The notes under the pieces: generated by a model
Told to the model about the DNA's origin: nothing
Seen by the model: only the letters and a program-made list of their open reading frames with translations
Databases searched by the model: none
Program-made: the position numbers and the translations under genes
Assembly (NCBI RefSeq): GCF_002843305.1
Contig: NZ_PGSG01000027.1
Location: forward strand, 1 to 64,000
DNA length: 64,000 nucleotides
Direction: 5' to 3'
Origin: Streptomyces barkulensis
Lineage (GTDB): Bacteria; Actinomycetota; Actinomycetes; Streptomycetales; Streptomycetaceae
In this document: positions 29,701 through 36,901 of the stretch, piece by piece
How positions within the stretch are numbered: position 1 is the first letter of the stretch
Layout of the letters: every line of letters begins with the position of its first letter

Positions 29701-31467
29701 ATGACCAAGCTCCTACGCACAACCCTGGCAACCACACTGTCGGTCTGCCTGGCTGCCGGCCTCGGCGCCTGCTCCACGGACGACGACCCGAGAGAGGGCC
29801 TGGCACAGCACACCCCTGGGGCTGTCGGAATCGTCGGCGGAACACCCCAGCGAGGCGGCACTCTGACAGTCCTCGCCGATCAAGACTTCCCTCACCTCGA
29901 CCCTGCCCGCAACTGGGTCATGCCCGCCATGGACTTCGGGATCCGCCTGCTCTACCGGACCCTGGTCACCTTCAAAGCGGAGCCCGGCAGAGGCGGCACC
30001 GAAATCGTTCCAGACCTCGCCACCGACCTCGGCCGACCCTCCCAAGGCGGGAGAGTGTGGACGTTCACTCTGAAGAAGGGTCTGAAGTACGAAGACGGCA
30101 GCCCCATCCGGGCTCAGGACGTCAAGTACAACGTCGAGAGGTCCTTCGCCCCCCAACTCAGTGGCGGGCCCGACTACGCCCGCAGGTACCTCGCTGGTAC
30201 CGAGGGGTATGAAGGCCCCCTCGACGGCGAGCACCTGGACTCGATCGAAACTCCAGACGACCGCACCATCGTCTTCCGCCTCAACCGCCCCGTCAGCGAG
30301 TTCTCCCAGACCGCGACCCTGCCGACTTTCTCGCCGGTTCCTCCCGCCCAGGAGAAGGGCACCCGCTACGACCTGCGGCCCTTCTCCTCAGGACCGTACA
30401 AGATCGAAAAATACAGCAAGCGTGAACGCATGGTCCTGATACGCAACCCGCACTGGGACCCGGCCACCGACCCTGTTCGCAAGGCCTACCCCGACAAGAT
30501 TGTCGTGCGGATGGGACGGAACGGCGCACACATCGACGATCGGCTCATCGCAAGCGAAGGCGAGGACGCCTCCTCCGTCCAGTGGTCCGACACGCAGCCC
30601 GACAGCATGCCCGAACTACTGGCCGACACATCCAAGAGCGCACCACGCAAGCGACTCGTCGCCGAGATCACCGGCTGCACCGACATGCTGCACCTCAACA
30701 CATCCAAGCCGCCCTTCGACGACTCCACGGTCCGCAAGGCCGTCCAGTACGCGATCAACAGGGAAGACCAGGTCGCAACTCGAGGCGGCCCCGCGCTCAA
30801 CGAGCCCGCCACCTCTTACCTCCCCCCCACCTTGACCGGCGGCGACAGAGCGAACCCCCTCGACCTGTCGCCCACCGGCAACCCGGGGCGGGCCAGGGAA
30901 CTACTGGCCGAAGCCGGCTTGAAACAGGGAGTCAACGCCGACTTCACCGTATCCAGGAAAGACACAGCCCGCGCTCAGGCCATCCAAAAGGACCTCTCCC
31001 ACATCGGAATCAACGTCAGAATTCAGATCGTGGACCCGGCCGTCTATTTCGACACCATCGGCGACACGAGGAAAGCTCCTGACATGTCCTTGAGCGGATG
31101 GTGCCCCGACTACCCGTCAGGAGCCACATTCCTCCCCTTCTTGTTCGACGGACGCACGATCAAAGAGAAGGGAAACCAGGGCAACTATTCACAGTTCCGT
31201 GACGGCGAAACCATGGAACGAATAGACGAAATCTCGGTCATGGCCGACGCCACCCAAGCCAACCAGGCATGGAGAGAACTGGACCGGCAGATCATGCGGA
31301 AGTCGCCGGCCATCCCTCTGCTGTGGGAACGCAGACCGCTCCTGGTCGGCAACAACATCGCGGGTGCCTTCGGACACTCCGTGTGGAGCGGCCAGCTCGA
31401 CTACGCGGTGATCGGTCTGAAGCACCCCGAAAAATCCCCGGACGACCGAGGATCCAACGCATCATGA
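29701..31467 (+). CDS. Peptide-binding lipoprotein of an ABC importer (SBP family 5)
   Basis: 588 aa. Signal peptide with lipobox AAGLGAC, then an SBP_bac_5 fold: GGTLTVLADQDFPHLDPA at the mature start, LYRTLVTF, WTFTLKKGLKYEDGSPI and KAVQYAINRED. These proteins load oligopeptides on to Dpp/Opp permeases. GGAG lies upstream of ATG 29701. GC content falls from here to ~36 kb compared with the core genes. No permease or ATPase gene follows; an insertion sequence begins 245 bp later. It may now depend on permeases elsewhere, for example the operon at 47.8-53.8 kb. Confidence 0.9.
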   Translation: MTKLLRTTLATTLSVCLAAGLGACSTDDDPREGLAQHTPGAVGIVGGTPQRGGTLTVLADQDFPHLDPARNWVMPAMDFGIRLLYRTLVTFKAEPGRGGTEIVPDLATDLGRPSQGGRVWTFTLKKGLKYEDGSPIRAQDVKYNVERSFAPQLSGGPDYARRYLAGTEGYEGPLDGEHLDSIETPDDRTIVFRLNRPVSEFSQTATLPTFSPVPPAQEKGTRYDLRPFSSGPYKIEKYSKRERMVLIRNPHWDPATDPVRKAYPDKIVVRMGRNGAHIDDRLIASEGEDASSVQWSDTQPDSMPELLADTSKSAPRKRLVAEITGCTDMLHLNTSKPPFDDSTVRKAVQYAINREDQVATRGGPALNEPATSYLPPTLTGGDRANPLDLSPTGNPGRARELLAEAGLKQGVNADFTVSRKDTARAQAIQKDLSHIGINVRIQIVDPAVYFDTIGDTRKAPDMSLSGWCPDYPSGATFLPFLFDGRTIKEKGNQGNYSQFRDGETMERIDEISVMADATQANQAWRELDRQIMRKSPAIPLLWERRPLLVGNNIAGAFGHSVWSGQLDYAVIGLKHPEKSPDDRGSNAS

Positions 31468-31711
31468 CCGCCCGATCCGCACCCGGCACGGCACAGCGCG
31501 CGCAGAGGAACCCACATGTCACCGCTCAAGACTCCTGCTTCACAGCGGAACCAGCCAGCCGACCATAGCCATCACCCCGAGGAAAACTTCGCAGAACCCT
31601 CCGGGAAGAGGCCGGCCAACAGCTCCGCGCCTGGTCGCCACATGCCGCGAGACAGCGAGGGAACCAAGGTCACGAGCCTGCTCCCGCACACGAACCAGGC
31701 TCCAGGCCTAG
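31468..31711 (+). other. Downstream remnant ended by the IS5-type element
   Basis: An ATG overlapping the lipoprotein stop (31464, ATGA) opens a 34-codon frame, and another frame opens at 31516 (MSPLKTPASQRNQPADHSH). Neither contains a recognisable domain. The second runs straight into the insertion sequence at 31712. This is where permease genes would be expected, so I read it as the stub of an interrupted operon. Confidence 0.4.
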
Positions 31712-31748
31712 GGCGTGTCTCTTTGGTCGGTTGGCCAGTTGGTCGGAT

Positions 31749-32608
31749 GTGTCCGTCCGATTAGTGATCACTGATGCGATGTGGGACCGGATCGAGCCGC
31801 TGATGCCGGACGATCCGGTCCGCGGTCGGCGATGGGCCGATCACCGCCGAACCTTGGAAGCCATCGCGTGGAAGTACCGCACCTGCTCGCCCTGGCGAGA
31901 CCTGCCGGACGAGCTCGGCTCGTTCCAGACCGCTCACAAACGCCTGATCAGATGGGCCGTGGACGGTACCTGGGAGCGCATCCTCGCCGCGATTCTGGCA
32001 GCATCCGATGCTGATGCCGACATCGGCTGGACGGTCTCGGTGGACTCCACCGTCTGCCGAGCCCACCAGCACGCCGCCGGAGCCATGAAAAAGGGGCGCC
32101 AGGTCGGGGTGAACCTGACGACCACGCCCTCGGACGCTCCCGAGGTGGTCTGAGCACAAAGGTCCACCTCGCCAGCGACAGCCGAGCACGGCCCCTGACC
32201 CTTCGCGTCACCGCAGGCCAGGCGGGTGACGCCCCGGCCTTCGAGGCTGTCATGGCCAGTATCCGTGTTCCGCGAAGCGGACCCGGAAGACCGAGGACCC
32301 GACCTGATGCTGTCCTGGCGGACCGCGCGTATTCATCCCGCGCGATCCGGAATCACCTCCGACGACGGGGAATCCGCGCTGTCATCCCCCAGCCGTCCGA
32401 CCAGATCGGCCACCGTCTGCGGCGAGGTCGCGCCGGCGGTCGCCCGCCGGCTTTCGACGCCGAGGCATACAAGCAGCGCAACGCCGTTGAACGGTGCATC
32501 AACCGACTCAAGCAGTGGCGCGGTCTGGCCATGCGAACGGACAAGCTCGCCATCGCCTACCAGGCCGCACTCCACCTCGCCACCATCCTCATCTGGACAG
32601 CCACATGA
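31749..32608 (+). CDS. IS5-family DDE transposase read through a -1 frameshift
   Basis: Frame 1 (GTG 31749, stop at 32153) gives the N-terminal DUF4096-like part (WDRIEPLMPDD, WKYRTCSPWRDLP) and the first Asp in VDSTVCRAHQHA. Frame 2 supplies the second Asp (VLADRAYSS) and Glu (RNAVERCINRLKQWRG), ending at 32608. A -1 shift at 32090-32096 joins them smoothly (KKGAPGRGEPDDHALGRSRGG), giving ~286 aa, normal for the family. The element therefore looks functional. The codon at 31761 is a rare TTA, so translation may depend on the bldA tRNA. Confidence 0.85.
32090..32096 (+). other. Programmed -1 frameshift heptamer A_AAG_GGG
   Basis: In the zero frame AAG is at 32091-32093 and GGG at 32094-32096, preceded by A: a canonical X_XXY_YYZ slippery site. 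Slipping back one base enters the second transposase frame at 32096. Confidence 0.75.
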
Positions 32609-32641
32609 CCGACGAAGCACCTCGCCCGCGAAGATGGCCAC

Positions 32642-32899
32642 ATGGACGATCTTGTGAAGTTCCTCGTCGCACGCATCATGGACGACCACCATGCCTATGC
32701 CTACGTGGCCGACACCCTGGGCGGCGAGGCTCTTCTCGACAGTCATCTCGCCATGCTCGACCTGACCGAGCAACTGGCGCACGACTACAAGGCCATGGAC
32801 TCCTCGGACCCGCGCTCAGCCGGCCTGGCATACGCGCTGCGAGTCCTTGCCCAGTCATACGCTGAGCACCCCGCCTACCGACAGGAATGGCGCCCATAG
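32642..32899 (+). CDS. DUF6221-like passenger protein inside the insertion sequence
   Basis: 85 aa. The start MDDLVKFLVARIMDDH and the end YAEHPAYRQEWRP fit the DUF6221 proteins common in Streptomyces, though the central part is shorter than usual. It lies wholly between the transposase stop and the right inverted repeat, so it moves with the element. Function of the family is not known to me. Confidence 0.7.
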   Translation: MDDLVKFLVARIMDDHHAYAYVADTLGGEALLDSHLAMLDLTEQLAHDYKAMDSSDPRSAGLAYALRVLAQSYAEHPAYRQEWRP

Positions 32900-32918
32900 C
32901 CTTTCAAGGAGACAGGCC

Positions 32919-33263
32919 CTAGCACGTAGGTATGTGCGTGCGGCTCTGGAAACCCACCTGGAACCCGAACTGCTCGACAACACCCTCCTGGTGATCACGG
33001 AGATGGTCACCAACGCCGTCCAGCACGCCCTGCCCCCCGTCATTCTGGAGGTACGCCACACTTACGGCCACCCCAAGGCCATCCACATAGAAGTCACCGA
33101 CACAGGCCCCAACCCGAGGGCGGTCCGGTTGGCCAAATGCTCCTCGCAAGAAGAGAACGGCCGAGGTAACAACATCATCGCAGCTCTATCGGCAGAGAAC
33201 GGAACGCGGCTCCACAGCGGGACTGCCACCCGGTGGGCGTACCTGACCGCTGCGGGAGAGTAA
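32919..33263 (+). pseudogene. 5'-truncated RsbW-like ATPase gene
   Basis: From the insertion-sequence junction the frame reads ARRYVRAALETHLEPELL, then the N-box NTLLVITEMVTNAVQHA and the glycine-rich GRGNNIIAALSAENG, ending GTATRWAYLTAAGE. The HATPase_c core is present, but the native start and first helix are lost to the IS. An open frame continues back into the IS to 32847, so a chimeric protein is possible. Confidence 0.75.
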
Positions 33264-33588
33264 GGCCGCTCAGCTCCTGAATCCCGCACCGAGAAACCCT
33301 GCCACCGCTCCAGAGGAGTCTCCTCACGGACGACCGCCTGGAAAGAACCCCCCTCGGAACACAAGGAATCGAACAGCGTTGGCTGTCGACGCGCCCCCTC
33401 CTCACTGATTTACACCGCTGAGCCGTCACCACGGAAAAATCAGCCTTCGGAAACCACACGCCAGAGGCACCACACCAGCTCTCAACAAGGCGCCCTGTCC
33501 ATCGGTCACCGACCTCACCCCCCTGACGCCGGTGGCCGACTGGAACCAGATCACGTTCGTGGCATGTGTACGCCAAAGGAAGTCAAGC
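33264..33588. other. Gap without a recognised gene
   Basis: 325 bp between the ATPase fragment and the symporter gene. Low-GC relative to the core, no domain in any frame, and no copy of the island operator. It must hold the symporter promoter; AAAGGA (33575-33580) is its ribosome site. Confidence 0.5.
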
Positions 33589-35037
33589 ATGAATTTCCTC
33601 ACCTCCCTCACCGACTGGCTGTGGAGCCCGCTGGTAGTGCTAGCCCTGGGCCTCGGCTTGGTCTTCACCATCCTGACCCGCGGTGTGCAGATCCGGCGAA
33701 TCCCCGACATGATCCGCCAAATATGGAAAGGAGAGCGCTCGGAGGCAGGCATCAGTTCGTTTCAGGCCTTGACCTTGACCCTGTCAAGTCGGGTCGGCGT
33801 CGGCAACATAGCGGGCGTGGCGACGGCCATTGCGGCAGGCGGACCGGGAGCCCTGTTCTGGATGGCAGTGATGGCTCTTCTCGGAGGAGCCACAGCTTTC
33901 ATCGAGTCGACGCTCGCCCAGATATACAAGATCAAATCTGAGGGAACCTTCTGGGGCGGCATCCCCTACTATCTGGAGAAAGGCCTGAGAAGGAAGTGGC
34001 TCGGAGTCGTCGCCGCATCTGCCGCCCTGGCTCTGTACGCGGTATTGGCGCCCGGGGTCCAATCCAACGCCATCGCAGCCAGTTTCGACCAAGCGATGGG
34101 CATCAAGCCATGGCTCACCGGTGTAGTCCTCGTCGGTCTGCTCGGCTTCGTCATCTTCGGCCAGCGAGGACGCGTGGTCGGTGTCGCCGATGTACTGGTG
34201 CCGTTCATGGCCATCGGCTACATCATCGCGGCGCTCATCGTCCTGGCCGCCAACCTCACTGAGGTGCCGGCCGTCTTCCTCCTGGTGGTCAAGAGCGCAG
34301 CCGGGGTGGACTCCGTGTTCGGCGGAATCGTCGGAGCAGCGATCGCCTGGGGGGTGCGCCGCGCTCTCTTCTCCAACGTCGCTGGCGTCGGCGAAGGAAT
34401 CTATGGGGCGGCAGCGGCTCAGGTGTCTCACCCCGCGAAACAGGGTCTGGTCCAGGCGTTCTCGATCTACATCGACACGCTTTTCGTATGTACGGCTACG
34501 GGGTTCATGATTCTCGTCACCGGAAACTATAACGTCCACACCGAATCCGGAGAGCACATCATTACGCACATCAAGGGCGTCGAGGCAGGCCCCGCCTACA
34601 CGCAAGGAGCCATTGACTCAGTAATCCCTGGTATCGGTCCTCACTTCGTGGCCACTGCCATCGGGCTGTTCGCCTTCACCACGCTCGTCGCCTTCTATTA
34701 CATCGCCAACACAAGCTTGACCTACCTGACTCGCGGTGTACGGAACGAGTCACTCCTGCACGCCCTCCGCGTCGCGATGCTCGCCATGGTCTTCTACGGT
34801 GCGGTCGAATCGGCAGACATAATGTGGGCGATCGGCGATGTCGGCTACGCCACCCTCGCTTGGATCAACATGATCTGCCTCGTCTTCTTGGCCAAGCCCG
34901 CCCTGATTGCTCTGCGGGGCTATGAGAATCAGAGGAAACTTGGAGTGGACCCAGTCTTCGATCCTGTGAAACTGGGAATCGACAATGCCGACTACTGGGT
35001 TTCAGAAAGCAGCCCTGAAAGAAACCCAAGCATGTGA
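33589..35037 (+). CDS. AGCS-family sodium:alanine/glycine symporter
   Basis: 482 aa integral membrane protein with ~10-11 predicted helices. Family signatures are FQALTLTLSSRVGVGNIAGVA (the cation/amino-acid site), GGPGALFWMAVMALLGGATAF, and SNVAGVGEGIYGAAAA near the middle. AGCS carriers import alanine or glycine with Na+ or H+. The serine in LSSRVG occupies the place of the more usual alanine/glycine, which is worth noting. Start ATG 33589 after AAAGGA. In the island it could take up free glycine and alanine released from collagen. Confidence 0.9.
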   Translation: MNFLTSLTDWLWSPLVVLALGLGLVFTILTRGVQIRRIPDMIRQIWKGERSEAGISSFQALTLTLSSRVGVGNIAGVATAIAAGGPGALFWMAVMALLGGATAFIESTLAQIYKIKSEGTFWGGIPYYLEKGLRRKWLGVVAASAALALYAVLAPGVQSNAIAASFDQAMGIKPWLTGVVLVGLLGFVIFGQRGRVVGVADVLVPFMAIGYIIAALIVLAANLTEVPAVFLLVVKSAAGVDSVFGGIVGAAIAWGVRRALFSNVAGVGEGIYGAAAAQVSHPAKQGLVQAFSIYIDTLFVCTATGFMILVTGNYNVHTESGEHIITHIKGVEAGPAYTQGAIDSVIPGIGPHFVATAIGLFAFTTLVAFYYIANTSLTYLTRGVRNESLLHALRVAMLAMVFYGAVESADIMWAIGDVGYATLAWINMICLVFLAKPALIALRGYENQRKLGVDPVFDPVKLGIDNADYWVSESSPERNPSM

Positions 35038-35238
35038 ACTTCTAGTACCCGGTGCGAGGTAATGCGAGTTTTTTCCTCGCACCGGGGTCGGTTGGAAAAA
35101 CCCTGACAGGCGCCAGAGGGGAATTTAACATTGTATTTCAAGACTGGTCGGGGAGGGGGTTCGGGCCGGCATGTCAGCGCAAGTCGTTCAGGTTGCGCAG
35201 GCAGGCGTGTTTCCCAAGCCTTGACCTAAGGAGCCTTG

Positions 35239-35474
35239 GTGTCAAACCATCATTTCAATGTGGTCGCATTGCGCCGTCGTCTCGACTTTCATAGGAAATG
35301 GCGCAAAATCGCCTGGAGGCAGGTAGCTGCAGAAACTGGCCTGAATCCAGTTGTGTTAACCGGCATCATTCGCGGACAGGCCCGTCGGTTGACGATCTGG
35401 TGACATTGATGATGTGGCTTGGTGAAACCGACATCGTTCCTTTCGTCACCCCCGGGGGCACTGTCGATGGTTAA
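35239..35474 (+). pseudogene. XRE-type helix-turn-helix gene broken by a 1-bp deletion
   Basis: GTG 35239 after AAGGAG opens VSNHHFNVVALRRRLDFHRK, then a helix-turn-helix (IAWRQVAAETGLNPVVLTGIIRGQ). Around 35379-35383 one G appears lost, sending the frame to an early TGA. Restoring it gives GQGPSVDDLVTLMMWLGETD and a natural end at TAA 35472-35474, the expected tail of small XRE regulators. The 35038-35238 gap before it has an AACATTGTATTTC similar to the island motif (35128-35140). Confidence 0.75.
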
Positions 35475-35475
35475 G

Positions 35476-35673
35476 GAAATCTCTTAGAGCCGAGGCACGG
35501 ACCACCAGGGTGGGGAAACAGTTTGGAGTCGACAGCATCGCCTGCCAGTCGTTCCACGAGCGACCGGGCAGCGTGCGCTCCGATGTTGCGCATGAGGGGG
35601 GGGTAGGTGGCGGACAGCCCGCCTAGAGGGGCCCGGAGAGCGGTACGCCTTTGAATTCGAAGACTGCGATGCC
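35476..35673 (-). pseudogene. Remnant of a LacI-type regulator C-terminus
   Basis: Pieces in different frames read GIAVFEFKGVPLSGPL, then GGLSATYPPLMRNIGAHAAR and SLVERLAGDAVDSKLFP, then FPTLVVRASALRDFL. The last two resemble the IG..AARLLVERLAG...LVVRAS end of LacI-family sensors. At least two frameshifts (near 35625 and 35515) separate them. Upstream parts up to 35820 are no longer recognisable. Confidence 0.45.
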
Positions 35674-35824
35674 AGCCCTGACTTGCAACTTCGCGCCGCA
35701 TGATACCCCCGTGGTTCCGATGCGGAGAGACCACTGATGGCGGAGCCGCAGACGGTCGCCCCCACGGAGAAAGGTAGCGGCCATGGTCAAGAGGAGGTAC
35801 GCAGGGGCGCACGCCTCGCCATCT

Positions 35825-35840
35825 GTTCGTTATAACGAAC
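35825..35840. promoter_or_regulatory. Perfect 16-bp palindrome GTTCGTTATAACGAAC
   Basis: A fully symmetric operator-like site 37 bp past the XRE-cupin stop and upstream of the LacI remnant. A related site (13 of 16 identical) lies in the XRE-cupin promoter at 36548. Confidence 0.6.
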
Positions 35841-35876
35841 GGCGAGATGTCGATCTTCTGTGAGGCAAGCCAATGG

Positions 35877-36524
35877 TCACGACGGAGCAGTGTCCTGCAA
35901 AGGGGGCCGGGCCGGGACACCGGGACAGCAGGCATCCAGACCGGGACCGGTCGGATGCAGTCGCTGTTCCGCCTGGTAGTGCAACAGCAATACGGAGCGC
36001 ACGGGACCGTCGAGGGCCGTGTAGGAGTGCGGCATCGCCGCATCGAACCCCACGTAGTCGCCGGGCCCCAACTCCACCTCGCGTCCACCGACCTGCACGC
36101 CGAGCCTGCCGATCTGGACCACGGTGTGCTCACTGCCGATGTGACCGAGCGACTCCTGTGTACAACTGGCTCGCACCTGCTGGTCGTAAATCTCAAGAAC
36201 GGATCCGCCGGACTCGATTCGCCGTAGCGGACGCAGGTCGACACCCTTGCCGCTGAGGACCTCGACATCGGTGGCGCGGATCACGGTCACCCCAGCGGAT
36301 GGCCGCTGATCCACCAGGTCAGAGATAGGCACCTCCAGGACGCGCGAGAGGCTGAACACTGTCTCGATGGTGGGGTTGCCGGTGCCCGACTCCAACTGCG
36401 ACAGCGTGGCTTTTCCGATCTTCGATCGCCGGGACAACTCGGAGAGCGACAGTCCCCGCTGGGTCCTCACCCGCTTCAGGTTGGCGGCCAGCACGCCCCG
36501 AACCGATCCCTCGGCGACGCTCAC
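35877..36524 (-). CDS. XRE-family regulator with C-terminal cupin domain
   Basis: 215 aa. N-terminal helix-turn-helix (LKRVRTQRGLSLSELSRRSKIGKATLSQLESGTGNP), then a cupin_2 barrel (VQVGGREVELGPGDYVGFDAAMPHSY). The last ~25 residues (CCPGVPARPPLQD) are unusual. GTG 36524 follows AGAGGAAG. Such regulators usually bind a small ligand in the cupin and control an adjacent metabolic gene. It is divergent from the prolidase at 36902. The operator-like site at 36548-36563 is 24 bp before its start. Confidence 0.9.
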   Translation of the reverse strand: MSVAEGSVRGVLAANLKRVRTQRGLSLSELSRRSKIGKATLSQLESGTGNPTIETVFSLSRVLEVPISDLVDQRPSAGVTVIRATDVEVLSGKGVDLRPLRRIESGGSVLEIYDQQVRASCTQESLGHIGSEHTVVQIGRLGVQVGGREVELGPGDYVGFDAAMPHSYTALDGPVRSVLLLHYQAEQRLHPTGPGLDACCPGVPARPPLQDTAPS

Positions 36525-36547
36525 ACTTCCTCTTTCCTCTCGCTGGC

Positions 36548-36563
36548 GTTCGGTATATCGTAC
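36548..36563. promoter_or_regulatory. Operator-like site in the XRE-cupin/prolidase intergenic region
   Basis: GTTCGGTATATCGTAC matches the palindrome at 35825 in 13 of 16 positions. It is framed by CGCTGGC (36541) and its inverted copy GCCAGCG (36571-36577). The remaining 36578-36901 holds no gene; AGGAG precedes the prolidase ATG. Confidence 0.55.
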
Positions 36564-36901
36564 GAGCTATGCCAGCGGGACGACAGCATTATGCCGATCG
36601 CTCCTCGGAGGGGGCGGTGGGCAACAGCCCAACCGGACCGCTGCCGTAGCCGAACGCGTGGACGGGCGACTAGCCGACCAAGGGCTCAACGAGGAGCAAC
36701 CAGCCCCAGATCCATGACACGAGTCGGGTATCGACGCGAATCCGGGCGAACTGCGCCTACCGCCGGAACGGCGGAGTGCACGGGCAGACAGCCCACCACA
36801 CCGATGCGGCTCACGGGCCGAGGCCCGCCCGCGCCCGTCCACCCACAACCAGAGCTGCTCGCCCGAAGGCAGCCTGGAGTCATTCGAATCAGGAGACGGT
36901 T

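Larger units (their letters stand above)
31712..32918 (+). mobile_element. Complete IS5-family (IS427-like) insertion sequence with passenger gene
   Basis: About 1,207 bp. The left end GGCGTGTCTCTTTG and the complement of the right end GGCCTGTCTCCTTG differ at two positions. Both outer flanks carry CTAG (31708-31711 and 32919-32922), a probable target duplication. It encodes a two-frame transposase and, unusually, a separate DUF6221-like gene between the transposase and the right end. It truncates the ATPase gene that resumes at 32919. Confidence 0.85.

Noticed and set aside
36541..36577. CGCTGGC...GCCAGCG as a transcription terminator
   Set aside because: It lies between divergent starts and encloses the operator-like site, so a regulatory role is more likely than termination.
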